A stretch of DNA of 64,000 nucleotides, taken from positions 93,770,760-93,834,759 of the forward strand of contig OX328125.1 of NCBI GenBank assembly GCA_946811695.1, in the 5' to 3' direction. The notes below the pieces were generated by a model. The model ran no database searches, was not told where the DNA came from, and saw nothing but the letters and a program-made list of their open reading frames with translations. Below are positions 47,190-59,427 of the stretch, piece by piece (the stretch's first letter is position 1; each line of letters opens with the position of its first letter). Position numbers and translations under genes: made by a program. The DNA comes from Gonocerus acuteangulatus. Taxonomy: Eukaryota; Arthropoda; Insecta; Hemiptera; Coreidae.

Positions 47190-47500
47190 GTAACTTGAAC
47201 GTTTTTGTTGCAGTTCGTTGCTCTGCTGTAAGGGCCGTGTGTGTCTTTTTTCTGAAAATCTTTTCTAACACCTCTCTAAGCACGGGTTTCTAGGTAGCGT
47301 GTAGGATAACGCCTTCAGCTAGGTCGAGTGTCTTCGGTTGCCTGAATATTTTAAAAGCCTTTTTAACCGGCCTTCTTTGTAGATTACCTTCTTTAACTAG
47401 GATCCTTGACAAAAAACCTTTGTCCGGAATATTCTTCAGTTTGTTAGCTACAGTAAAACTTCTTGTACGTCCCAGACAGTTTTATCACGGCAGAAGTGGA
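47190..47500 (-). pseudogene. Penelope-like GIY-YIG region remnant, copy 2
   Basis: The minus strand reads TRSFTVANKLKNIPDKGF, then NLQRRPVKKAFKIFRQPKTL, then LAEGVILHAT-stop-KPVL. It aligns residue by residue with 41316-41690 (NLQRRLVREAVEIFKQPETL, RDEGAILHPTWKPVL). The stop replaces the conserved Trp. About 60% of residues match by eye. No other part of the element is seen. Confidence 0.72.
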
Positions 47501-50110
47501 ATCGAACAGATTCTTGACAAAAATGGCAAAATATTCTGGTGTATTTCTTTTGGTACCTAGTGACGTCCTATCATTTAGTTTTATTATTATCATTTAACAG
47601 TGATTGTCAAAGAAATCAATTAAAGCACTAATTACACGATAAGGGGTCACTATAACGCGGGAATTTAAAAAATTAGGATTATTCAGCTTAAATGTTAGTA
47701 CGAAATATTAATTTAGTTATAGTTTTGACGTCTACCAAAACCAACACTTTTGACGATTCTGTAATAACGAAAACATTGCGATGCTGAAGATAAAATAGTC
47801 CGATGAAAGATAAAATGAGACGTAGACAGGAGAGATGACAACGATAGATAGAAAAGGCGGGAGTAGAGATAAGCGAGAGGGAGCTAGTGATAAGTCAGCT
47901 GACACGCTCCCTGACCTTGCCCCCTAGTCAGGAGAAAGTGTCCTCCTCTTCCAGCTAGGCCAAATAGTTCCTCCGTGTTTTCTACGCCAATTAACTCAAA
48001 GACTAATGATTGTTTCTTAATTTGTTGGTAAATGTGTTGACAAAACAATAATATTGTGATTTTAGATGTATTTATTATTGTATTTTTTACTTGTTGTTTC
48101 AGAAAATGTTTTTAATGCTAACGTTCATGTTGTTACTGTTTCGCTACAACGTATTTCATGTATTTATTCTGTAACAGCACTGAGAATGGTAGCAGGAGCT
48201 GCTCAAAAAAAAAAAAGCGCGAAAAATGAATTGTAATAAGGAAGAATTTGAGGTTTTTGTATTTTTTCAAAAATCTTCCCTGCCTGCAACCATACAATTT
48301 GAAACTATTTACGTCAAACCCAAGTAAATAGAAATATATATATGCTTCGAATGGACACCCGGTCATAAAAAAATAACTCTACCAAGAATATACGTGATCT
48401 TAACACAAATACCATTTGTTCATGATCTAATTTTGTAATTATTTGTCGCCTCATTGAAATTATTTCTTAAATACTACTACGGATGTAGACGGTTTTTGAA
48501 GCATGATTGGTCTGAATTCTGTCCACCATGTTAACAATAAAATATTAGTATCAAGCTTAGAAAATATATTTATTTATTTATGAACTCTCAAACTTTAGGC
48601 AATTAGCTCATTAAACTGGCGATTTTGTAAAATCTTAAAAAAATAAATAAAATGAAATAAGTAATAAGAAAAATATGCAAAAAGTTTACACATAATACTA
48701 TTAAAAAAGAAAAGAAGAAGGGCACTGCAATCATTTTAATATTTGAGGCGCCTGGAATCAAAACAAGACACATCACTATTTTTTACGATTTTGAGTAAAG
48801 AAAATGATTCTCAAAACCAAATAGATCATGCTATTTTTTAATGCTAAAGTGCTAAGTTGGTTTCAAAAAAGGACAGGTACATCAGTGAATTTAAAAACCA
48901 AATAAGACACATTAAAACTAAAAATGCTTTAAAAATAGATAATATCGTCGGTACAAAAGCAAACTAACGAATATGAAAAAATGCATCTTTCATTGTCAAT
49001 CTTTGCTAATTTCTGCTGGACTTATGTACGGCAAATTCTTGAATCTTAGATCACTCTATTAAAGGGAAAGTATTCCACTATCAAAAGGTCAAATCTGCCG
49101 AATATTTGACTGTCTAAAAAAAAGTTATGAATAAATACTTTTCCACTCTGAAAAGTGGTGATTTTCATATTCGTTAGTTTGCTTTTGTATCGACGATATA
49201 ACTGATAAACTTCTCAAATTTCTCAAAAAAAAATCTTCTATGATACTTACAACTTTTAAGAAAATTATACACATATAAAAAATTAAACATAAGATGTGCA
49301 TTTTTTTGATAGCAGACACCTCTTGAACTCATTTTTTTTAGAAATAAGTGATATTTCTGGTTACTTATATATCTTATTAGCATATTTTACATGTTTTTTT
49401 ATTTATTAACTTTTAGCGATGGAATATTACATTTTGAATAGTTTTTTGAACATAGATTAGCTTCAATGTGGACAAATAAAAAAAAATAGTTAAAATTCAA
49501 ATTTAGGTTTGCCTATATAAGGAAACTAAAAATAAATAGCACTTAAACAAGGAAATGTGTACCATCCAGCTCAAGGTATTGTATCGGAAAATATTTTAGC
49601 CATATCAAGACTATTTTATGGGAAGGGTGGAAAACGTCAGTTTGATTAACCTTCAATTATTTTATTACATTGTTTTTTTAATTGAACTTAAAATTGCTTT
49701 AATCGTTTTTTCCCCCTTAGTTTTATTACTTATAGTAGGCCCTTTTTTTTCCTTTTTCACAATAAACGATTGCTTTATTTACACCAGAAATTATTTTTTA
49801 AAAGGAATGTTTTTTAATGCTTGCAAAAGGGGAATGCTCGAGGGTATGTTTGTCAAGCCAGACGATACTAATATCCTATTATCTAATATACCTTCCATAT
49901 TAAAATTATAAACCTCGATAATGAGATATTTATTATTCTTGAATGAATGACTGAATAAAGTAAATATAATTTTTTTCTAAGATTTACATAAATTGCTCTA
50001 ATAAAAATAAACTCTAATTTACAAAATAGCTTGGGCAAGGCCCGATACAATAGTCTGTCAGGTGGTAATATCGTACACACAGTGACAGATTATTGTATTA
50101 GAAGCATACA
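47501..50110. other. Unassigned AT-rich DNA
   Basis: There is a somewhat GC-richer patch at 47840-47990. The frame at 49618-49911 is hydrophobic because of T-rich codons and is not a credible membrane protein. No repeat is recognised. Confidence 0.4.
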
Positions 50111-50123
50111 AAAACATTATGAC

Positions 50124-50316
50124 TTTTTTTTTTTCGTGTTTAACGGCGTATCAACAATTAGGCTATTAACGCCGGACTATCTACAGGTTGCCACACTTTA
50201 TAATACCACCAGCACGTGGTCGGTCACCCATTCAGGTTCTGACCATGCCAGACGTTGCTTAACTTCGGTGATCTACGGGAACCGGTGCATTCAACGTGGC
50301 TATGGCCGTTGGCCGC
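50124..50316 (-). mobile_element. 5S rRNA-derived SINE (SINE3 type)
   Basis: On the minus strand, positions 50313 down to about 50205 read as 5S rRNA: GCCAACGGCCATAGCCACGT at the start, ATCACCGAAGTTAAGCAACG (A-box region of the internal promoter), then GGTCAGAACCTGAATGGGTG and ACCG (C box). The 5S match then stops, and a tail CCGGCGTTAATAGCC...GTTGATACGCCGTTAA and poly(A) follow. AACATTAT flanks both sides (50113-50120, 50317-50324), a likely target duplication. It is not a functional 5S gene because the 3' end of 5S is replaced by the SINE tail. Confidence 0.9.
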
Positions 50317-50329
50317 AACATTATTATTC

Positions 50330-51085
50330 TTGAACGTGATAGTAGGTTTAAAACTCGGTTTACATCTTTGGTATCTAATGAGATGGGGTTTACTTAGGAA
50401 CCAAATTATTAATTTGCCTATACTGACCATTATTCTTACTTCATCGCAACAAAACTTGGTAGACTCGAAGACTCGATGCTCAACCAATAAGGAAAATGTT
50501 AGCATTTTATCACCAAAAATTACTATTTTTATTCACGCTTCATTCCCGTATGCATTCCATGTTTTTTTAACGTGAAATATTATTATTATTATTATTATGA
50601 GTGTGCTATTCAGAGCTTTTCAAATCATACGAGGACATGTTTTACATGGAAAATCACTACTACAAAAGTCCACCTAAATGACTTTAAACAAACAAATCTG
50701 TCAATTACAACTTGAAATAACTATTTGAATAAAATTATAAAAAGTGCAAGGATAGCAATCTAAATTATTACCTGAGGTAGCAATAAATGATAACATGAAA
50801 CCAGTTATTCAAAATAGACCATAATATTTACTATCTTTCGGTGGACGCTGGGGAAAATGTAGGATGTGAAATTTAATCACCAACTGCATCACATTTATTA
50901 TTTTACTTTCACCGCCCCATTTCTTTAGAATATTTCAAATTATTTTAATTACTATTATTGAGTATATGAAAGTTTTTGAATCATAGGACAAACAATACTT
51001 TTCGGGATGGAAATAGATAAATTATGATATTATTTAAAATTTGTAGGAATTGAAAATTGTTTTATTTATTTATTTTTTAATGAGA
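50330..51085. other. Unassigned AT-rich DNA
   Basis: A (TTA)n stretch lies near 50579-50598. The frames at 50224-50575 overlap the SINE. Nothing else is seen. Confidence 0.4.
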
Positions 51086-51088
51086 TGA

Positions 51089-51350
51089 TTCAAAGGAGTC
51101 GGGGCAAAATAGTGCCAAGCAACATTTTTAACGAAGCTTAACTGTAGCTGCTATATATTGGATATTATGTGGGAATATCAGTCTATGATGTAAATTCTAC
51201 TAAAATATGACAACAAGCTCTGTATGCTACTTAATCTTGTTGCTCCTAACCATTTCAACTGATAGTCCCACATAATATCTAACTTAAAGCAGGTACAGTT
51301 AAGTTTTGTTAAAAATGTTGCTTGGCACTATTTTGTCCAGACGCCTTCAA
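51089..51350. mobile_element. MITE with long terminal inverted repeats (CAAAATAGTGCC family), copy 1
   Basis: The left arm GGGGCAAAATAGTGCCAAGC, then AACATTTTTAACGAAGCTTA and GGATATTATGTGGGAATATC is matched by its complement on the right (51255-51345). The loop is about 70 bp. A related copy lacking the outer termini lies at 56057-56222. No TSD is clear and no transposase is present. Confidence 0.78.
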
Positions 51351-51845
51351 TTGTGACATAAAAATCCTTTCAATACAACCAAATCCCAAAAAATGATCTC
51401 TGAATGCGTAGACATTAATTTAAATGTGAATATTTCTCATAGCTACTCCAATATTTGTCCACAAGCTTTCGCGACCGCCCCACGTAGTTTTTTCTCGTGG
51501 CTCTTTCTGTCTGGGTGACCTAACATTAACAATTTTTTCTAACTTTTCGATATTCCCACTTTTGGTCTGTCCGACCTTTCCCACCCCTCCTTAAGTGTTT
51601 TCTATATTTTTACTTAACTGTTATTTTTATACATGTACATGCACACACACGATTCTTCTTCAAAACTATATTATATTATCTATGGTAACTAGATAGCTAT
51701 TCCTGGAATGTTTATGTGTATGTATGTAAATGTATATACTTCCTCTTCTTTTAATAAAGGCCTTATAGATCACAAAATTGCTTCAAAAATTCATTCAACC
51801 CATTCTTTCTTTTTTTTCATTTTTTTTTTATTTTTTATTTTTTAA

Positions 51846-52140
51846 CTAGCTGTTACCCAGTGTGCCATGCTACACCAACTTTATATTATTTAGTTGTAAG
51901 GAACAAACATACAGCTGGTAGATTTTTTTCACCTTGCCTATGACACTTCCCGTATCAAGACCTACCTGTGTGCCAAGTTTGGTCAACATCGGTGAAACGC
52001 TGTGGATTTGTATAAGGAAAAAACAGATAGACAAAAAGCTGACAGATGATTTTGACCTAGCCTATGACACTCCCCGTATCAACCCCTACCTGTGTGCCAA
52101 GTTTGGTCAAAATCGCTAAAAAGCTGTGGATTTATATGAG
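51846..52140 (+). repeat. Composite repeat, copy 3, with an internal tandem duplication
   Basis: Begins ACTAGCTGTTACCCAGTGTG like the copy at 5163. A block of about 90 bp (CCTATGACACTTCCCGTATC, then TGTGTGCCAAGTTTGGTCAA, GCTGTGGATTTGTATA) occurs twice, at about 51935-52019 and 52056-52137. Confidence 0.65.
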
Positions 52141-52990
52141 GAACGAATTGAATGGCTTTTTCTTTTTTTGTTCCACAATGTAGTATCCTTATACTGTGGG
52201 AGTTCATTTAGGTTCTGCAGGTTCCATCTTCCAGCACTGCCTGCATTACAATCAAAGTAATATACATTTTTTTTTTATAATTTTTTTTAAGTATAATAAT
52301 AATAATATTAAAATAGAGAAATATGATAGCGTAATGATAACAACTATAATAATAATACAAATAAAAATAGTAACAATAATATTGAAAAAGAAACAAATTA
52401 TAATATCAAAATTATAAATTAATTAAAAGAAATACAAAAAAAAGAATGAATATAAATGAATTAAATAAAATAAATAACTGATTAATGAAAAGAAAACGTC
52501 CGTTCTTGCAATGGCTTATTCTTGCGATTGTTAAAACAAAATTCAATCAGGATTGTGGTCATGAGAAACTGTTCAATTATTTACAGCAGCATTATTTTTC
52601 AAAAACAAATGCACTACTTTTCTCATTTGTTCCGATACTAAACATAAAGGTATGAATTCTGTATACGCACTTTTGATAAGATTATATGATATAATAATAA
52701 AAAATAATGATTTGTCAAAATGAAATTATTTACAGTGATAATCCATCGTCTCAGTTTAAAAATAAATATATGTCAAGATTGCTTTACATACATTCAGAAA
52801 AATTTCACAAAAAGTTTTAGCGGAAATATTTTACTACAGCTCATGACAAACGTGTAGTAGATAGGGTGGAAGAAAGAGTAAAATCCTTGGTCTCTAATGG
52901 AAGTTATGAGCAAATCTGAAACTAAAAATGTAAAAAACTCAGTAGAGTTTGCTAATGTTGCATCTAGTTTAATGACAAACACTACAATTC
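52141..52990. other. Unassigned AT-rich DNA
   Basis: Very A/T-rich, with ATA/AAT-rich runs (52290-52440). No gene is seen. Confidence 0.4.
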
Positions 52991-55068
52991 TCCGTATAAG
53001 CCAAATAGATATTGAGCCTGCTATAAGTTCGGACAATCCATGGGTTAATGTTAAAGACATAGTTTTTATTAAGCAAATGCATGTGATAAAATGCAATTCG
53101 CAAATCAAAAATTCAACTCTGGAAAACAAACTGAAACCAGCAAGTTATTTATTTATTTATTCATTCATTTCGAGAGCTTCGCAACAAGGGTGATCTGCTC
53201 TATTGAATAACAAAGAATAAAAACAATAAAAATGAAAAAAAGGGGGATAAATGATAATAATAAATACAATGAAGTAATTGGTTTTGAATTAATTGGTCAT
53301 GATCTCAAAATCCAGCAAGTTAACAGATCAAAAACTTAATATTTCAAATTTTAATGTTAGTTACTGGTGTACAGTTACATGTGATAAAAATTAAGTTGTA
53401 TTTCATTTTATATTGCCCAGCAAACCCTTCACTGAAGTAATGAATGTTTTGTACATGTAGGTAGTTTTCATTCTGAATAGCTTTGGGTTATTTTTTATAG
53501 TTTTTAAAATTAAATCGCTGTACTATAAAAAGTAATATATTGTTAGCTAAAATTTTAATTGAACAATTTTTTGTATTTAACGGAAAAAAAAATTAAAGAA
53601 TGAAAAAACCATACATTTTATTTTTTCATGTGATAGTGTATACCTTTTAGAATAATAATAAAAAAATATTATTATGCTTATATTATTTTTTTTCTGGCTT
53701 CCATATTTATTGAAGTATTGTCATAGAAAATGTCATCAACATTGGTCGATAGGTATGATTTATATTCTAGAACTAAGTGCACTTCCTTTGTCCAATCGAT
53801 GATAACTGCAAAATTTGAAATACTTTAGCAGAGCATGAAATTAAACTATTTGAGATTGAGAAAAACTATTTTATATTCTCACTTATATCCATGAAAGGAA
53901 TGAACATGCCAAGTTTCATTAAAATCTGAGATCATGGGTGTCAAATCCTATTTTTTTTTGGGTTGATTTGACATGGAATGACCCAAATGTTTAAATATCA
54001 TGTCACACATAGATTATTTTAGGAGGTACGTTAAAGAACTAAAAGTATTTAAATTATTAAAGTTCTGTGCAGGTTAATGGGTTAATGTTGAAGACATAGT
54101 TTATGTTAAGCAAATGCATGAGATAAAATGAAATTCACAAATACAAAAAAATTAACTATGGAAAACAAACGGGAAACTCCAAATCAACAGATCAAATACT
54201 TGATATTTCAAATTACTTACTAATATATGATATTAATCCAAAATCTGAGAATATAGGGTTATAATTTAGATAATCACAACATTTTTCAACTGATCAAAAA
54301 CTTAATATTTTAAATTACTTATTAATATATATTAGTCAAAATTCTAAGAAGGCTATAATTTAGGTAAACACAAATATTTTACTAAAACTAAAAAGTTTTG
54401 GAAATTAGATAAACAAACCAAACTTAAAAAAAGGATAATGGTTAATGGCTTCTAGGAGCTCAGTGTTGCTCTACATTTTCATCTGAAATTAATAAAATTG
54501 ATCTTATATGATATTACTTGTCCAAATCTTGAGAATATACGGCTATAATTTAAATAAACATACAAAGGTTAAAACTGAAAAGTTTTGTTCGCAAAAGAAA
54601 AACTTTTCGCAAAAAAAGAAGAAAGTTTTTTTAGCTTGCTAATCTCCACCTAGGCAACACTGGAAAGAAAATTACTATTTCTGAATAATTCATTCTTCTT
54701 TAATTGACAATTTGGAACTCGTTACTTCCGAACTGTGAAGCCTAAAAGATTTTATATATATATATATGATTATGTAATGATGTAAAGTCATCAATGAGTT
54801 ATTCTAATTATCAAGAACATCAACAAATAAATTTGAGACAATATTCAAAATGGCTGTCAGAATATGAACGGTTCAGTGTAGCCAATTTTTCTTGAACAAA
54901 ACTTTTGACCTTTTGACCAAATTTCGAAATTTGACTATTGTGACCTAGCCTAGGAGATTTCCCGGATCAAGACGTATCTATGTGCGAAGTTTGGTCAATA
55001 TCAGTCAAACGATGTGGATTTGTATAAGGAACAAACAAACAGACACGTGATTTTTATATATATAGATA
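52991..55068 (+). repeat. Composite interspersed repeat, copy 2
   Basis: The parts at about 53030-53110 and 53990-55068 match 5240-6410 block by block, including GGTTAATGGCTTCTAGGAGC, TTAGCTTGCTAATCTCCACC, GTTACTTCCGAACTGTGAAG, ATGTGGATTTGTATAAGGAA and the terminal TATATATAG. At 53955-53985 the minus strand reads GGGTCATTCCATGTCAAATC, a terminal sequence often seen in arthropod repeats, so another element is nested in the middle. No coding sequence. Confidence 0.65.
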
Positions 55069-56030
55069 CGCCTTAAATCCAACCAAAAAAAATTTTGTTT
55101 TATGTCAACTAGTTTCAGACAAACTTGGCCTCTCTTTACAGACAAACTTTTCTTATACATAGTAGTCGTCATCTAATAACTTAACTAATCTTAAGGGAAC
55201 AATCACCAGCCATGGCTAGGCCAAGTTTCCAGAAACTAGTCGACATAAAAAAAGAAGAGGAAAATATACGTGGATGAGGTCAAGTAACGATAGAAAAACG
55301 AATATAAATATTTGAAATCAGTGAACAATTACAGATGAATTAATTAAAAGACAGAACTTAATAGACGGGTCCACTTGGTCAATGTGTGTTTCTTAAAATG
55401 CGATCACATTTTCTAAAACGGCAAAGATACATTCTTTTTCTACCCACGTTTTGATAATAAAAAAATTAGTTCGATTCTATTATCAACAATCACCGTTAAT
55501 TATCTAAATATTGTTACTATGACTCTTTAATCTTCAGTCGTCCTTTAAGGAAGGCTAATTATCTTCCTTCGAGCAGGATCTAAACCTCAAGTTTGTGAGA
55601 ATCACATAAAAGTCATAAGGAAACACAAATGCTATACTATTGAAATGAACACGAGGAGTGAATCACCCGATGAACAAACTTAGAAAATGATTCAACGTCA
55701 CCACAATCGCTATACTTTCACCATATAACATGCCATTCTGAGGCGTTATTTCTTCAGTTTTATGCCAGAAAGGAGACATATCATTCGAGTTTAGTACGCG
55801 GAGATGGCGTAAGATTGAACGAGACTCCCAAGCCTGAATATGAAATGTGCGGTTTCAGCAAATCGTCACTTTGCGGGGAAATGGAAATGGCAAAAGTAAG
55901 AGACTTATTTTTGTGCACGGGTTTACCGACCTTCTGTCACAATACCGTCATCCGCTCCATCATGGAAAAAAGATTTGTCATCAAATAGCTCGTTTATTTC
56001 GTAAGATATTTCATAGGGAAATAATGAAAA
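55069..56030. other. Unassigned DNA
   Basis: A weak inverted similarity lies at 55100-55250 (GTCAACTAGTTTC against GAAACTAGTCGAC). The frame at 55847-56038 has no domain. Confidence 0.35.
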
Positions 56031-56035
56031 GGAGG

Positions 56036-56222
56036 TAATATCCAACATATAGCAAGCTATATGTTGGATATTATGTGGGACTATCAGTTGAAAAGTGTGA
56101 GGAGTAACAAGATTAAGTAGCAAACAGAGCACTTTGTAGTGATATCTTAGAAGCACCATCATAGACTGATAGTCCCACATAACGTCCAACAAATAGCAGC
56201 TACAGTTATGTTTTGTTAAAAA
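56036..56222. mobile_element. MITE relative (CAAAATAGTGCC family) with a 17-bp perfect palindrome at its left edge
   Basis: GGATATTATGTGGGACTATC, then AGACTGATAGTCCCACATAA and CAGCTACAGTTATGTTTTGT match the inner part of the element at 51089. The left edge is a perfect hairpin, TAATATCCAACATATAG-CAAG-CTATATGTTGGATATTA (56036-56073), whose right arm is the MITE sequence and whose left arm is an inverted copy of it. Confidence 0.7.
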
Positions 56223-56263
56223 TTGATGTTAATAAGAAAACATAACTAGCACCAAGTAAGAGC

Positions 56264-56347
56264 TGTTGGTATTATAAAAGCAATCTGTTGATAGCCCGGC
56301 GTTAAAAGCCAGATTGTTGATACGCTATTAAACTCAACAAAAAAATA
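56264..56347 (+). mobile_element. 5'-truncated 5S-SINE tail
   Basis: GGTATTATAAAAGCAATCTG, then TTGATAGCCCGGCGTTAAAAGCC and GTTGATACGCTATTAAAC (read in parts) match the post-5S part and tail of the SINE at 50124-50316. The 5S head is absent. Confidence 0.75.
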
Positions 56348-57110
56348 AATAAATTATTCCGTTTAGAGCCTTCTGCTCAAATTCAGGACAATAAATACGC
56401 TTTAGGTCCACCCGACAAACCTATGTGTAATGTACTGTATAACATATAGTCTTTTTTTTCCTACAATAGCATGCGCGAACGCCAGCGGTCACTTTTTTGT
56501 GATAGTTCTTTGTAACGTTTTTTTTTTTTTTTCAGTTTAGTCACCGCTAAAGCATATTTATGCTAAAAATAAGCAAATTATTCTGGAATGTAGAGTAAAC
56601 TCCCACTTTTTTGAGGAATTTGATCAGTACTGCTGTCCTTGCATGATGGACTTTTTGACCTTTCGCCAGCTTTGTAAATAGAGCTCTGTTAATTCTTTTT
56701 TGATATAATATAAATATCTAATTCTAATGAGCAGCAGACTCAATTATTATTTTTTTCCAGAGTAAACCCCAACGTTTAATAGATCGTTATATCTCCCGAT
56801 ACATCTTAGAGAGCTGCTAGGAAATAATTCAGTTCATCATTCTAATATTTTTCTTTCCTGGCTAAAACCAATTTAAAAAACAAAATTTAGCGCTGATTCT
56901 TCATTGTAAATTAAAATCTTTTCCAATTATCACCTATTATAAGCAATAAGGCCTCTAGAATATATTTCGACAAAAATTTCATCTAAACTTATTTAACAGC
57001 AAACGTAAAACATATTAGTCCCTTTTAAAAAAATGTATAACCATTATTAATTGATATCATTTAAATTATTAAGACGTTTACTAACTAAAATTTTGTTACA
57101 ATTACTTTTT
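56348..57110. other. Unassigned AT-rich DNA
   Basis: A phrase TGATGGACTTTTTGACCTTT near 56643 recalls the family A 5' end in inverse. Nothing else is recognised. Confidence 0.4.
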
Positions 57111-57456
57111 TTAACGTTGGTGGCGTTCGGAACGGAGGTGGGGCGCGTGTGTCGGCGGGAGCGATGGGCTTGGTTAGGGTTGAGGACGAGCCCCCCCCCC
57201 CCTTGCGGTCTGTGAAGGTTTGGTTGCCCTGGCACCAGCAAGCACACCTTCTATCATAGACCTGGCAGCCAGTCACCAGATGCGGGCCACTAAGGTAGAA
57301 CTGGCACGGGGGACTCTACTCGACCTTGGCTGGGTCCGCCTCCCGCTGGCCTCGGGCTCTGTCTCTGCTTTCGATGCTACCAACGGACCGGTCAAGAGGC
57401 ATAAATGACCCAATAGTGGTTGAATGGCCTTTAAACACCAAGGAAAAAAAAAAAAG
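57111..57456 (+). mobile_element. GC-rich block with poly(A), probable retroelement 3' end
   Basis: A sharply bounded GC-rich block (about 57115-57410, with a C run at 57190-57201) ends in TGGTTGAATGGCCTTTAAAC, then ACCAAGG and 12 A. Abrupt GC-rich sequence followed by poly(A) in AT-rich DNA suggests a 5'-truncated LINE 3' end. Open frames in the block overlap on both strands and match nothing I know. A host exon is less likely. Confidence 0.4.
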
Positions 57457-59420
57457 TTTAATAGATCGATTTTGAAAATGCACATTCCTAATGGTGGGGA
57501 ATCTTGTCTACCGAGTTTTGTTCCAAGGAAGTACAAATAAAGGCCGGTACGGGAATATTAATAGGTATTAGATAGATAGATAATAGCAAAACTAAATAGA
57601 TTAAAAATCAAATGGATCGATGAGGTCAGTTGTATTTGCGTTTGATTTCCCGCTGAATTGATGATTCTAAAAAAATGCACTAGTAAAACCATTGAGAGCT
57701 GATTTTCTTCGACACAGAATACGAAATCACCTTCACGTTGCCAAAAGCAACTAACACGAAGGCAAACATTTTAAGTTTATTAATGTCGTCTATAACATGT
57801 GGACAATGTGAGCTCGAGGCGCGCCCAACTTCGCAAGCGATTTTTCGCGTCGACGAAGGACTCAAATTAAAATCGGATCAATTATCATAAATAAATACTT
57901 TTGCATAGTTAATCCCGTGAGCTTGATTGCATAATGTGGAATATGGAGGAATTTTTGTGTAGGTTTGAGGGGTGATATTGATGGATGAAATGTAAGAGGC
58001 CAGCAGAGGCGTGGAGCAGGATTTATACAGCGAGCCTGCGCGGGACGGAAGGCCAGCGCCACCTGCTACAATTGCAGCATATAACAATGTAACATATAAT
58101 GTACATGTAGGAATATGACAATGGCGGATGATTTAGAACACGGCTGATGAGATAACACAACCCAGTAATTACACAGAGCCAGCTCTTCCTCTGAACATTC
58201 CAAAGCAGCAGTATACCACCTCGTCAGGAAGTAGTCCTTCCCAAGTTCATTAACATCTAGTTTCTCTCTCTCTCTCTATCTCCTTATAGTTTAGTATTCT
58301 TAGCCAACCGAAGCAATGGCGTAACGTCTTATATTACATCTTTAACCCGACCCTTTGAAATCATTCCCTGAGCCAGAAAGCGTTCAAGCACACTATAAAT
58401 AATAAATCCCAAAGCCTTTTGAGGTTACATTAGTAAAATAAAATTCGAAAAATCTTTTCTGATTCTACCTTCCGACTAGGCAATTTAAATGAACCACATT
58501 TGTTCACCTGACATAAGTAATAAGATTATTCGGTGCAGGCGAATTACATTGAGTACAACCCTGGATTGACATCGTGGGGTGAAAAATACTCCACACTTTG
58601 TTCTATGGCGTGTTTCTTAATTTCTATAAATCACAGAGATATAACCTCATATACAAAACGCCAGTTGTCAGCTAATCGCTGCATGAGAAGGTCGCGAGTT
58701 GTGTATGGGGTATTTTTTACCTCAGGGAGTAGTTAACGTATACCTAACTTTTTCGCTCAGAAAACTGCCCAGAAAAGATTTTATCTTTGATTTGGGCTAC
58801 CAACTCGTGAAAGCTCAAGCGACAGTTAGTGCCTAACTGGAGAACATACCAAAACCCTTGAAGATACGGTTGCTTGTTGTTTTGGGAGATTAATAAACTC
58901 CTGACGGACTTTCAACGTCTTTCGTTACCTTGCATAAACCCGTGTAATGTTCGTTTTGTGACAGAAAGGATGACAGGAAGACGAAAACGCTATGCTCTGT
59001 GTGAAGAAGGGCGACGTGCCACGATCACCGATCACCAAAATGTGTAAATGTTAACGAGTCTCAATTGGACAGAACATTGAATTTTTTAAAGTTCCTATTC
59101 TTTATGGCTTTTGTTCATTCTAGTTTATTGTTCGAAAAAAATATTTTCAATTTTGTAATTTTTTCTTTGGTGTTTGAACAATATTGAGGTTTAGGATTTC
59201 CAAGCTAGTTTGTGAATTTTAATTAATATTTTGCAGATTTATTCCTGTTTGAATTTATTTCTTGGTGTTCCTGTTCTATACGTTGCTGTTGTATAATAAT
59301 GCAAAAGAAAAAATTGAAATTTGATTTTCAAAGTATGGTGTAAAATTTACCCCCACGGTGTCATTAACATAGATATCAATGACAGTATTAATCCAGGGAT
59401 AAGGTCGTAGAACTATCATA
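57457..59420. other. Unassigned DNA with a possible TATA motif
   Basis: On the minus strand CGCTGTATAAATCCTGCTCC (about 58011-58030) lies in a GC-richer patch and could be a TATA box, but no transcript start or gene supports it. A (CT)n tract lies at 58265-58278. Short frames have no domains. Confidence 0.3.
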
Positions 59421-59427
59421 GACATAC

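Noticed and set aside
50205..50313. Possible functional 5S rRNA gene
   Set aside because: The 3' end of 5S is replaced by a SINE tail with poly(A), there are several substitutions, and no T-run terminator follows at the normal place.
58011..58030. TATA-box promoter on the minus strand
   Set aside because: A single TATAAAT in a GC-richer patch, with no transcript, initiator or downstream gene to support it.
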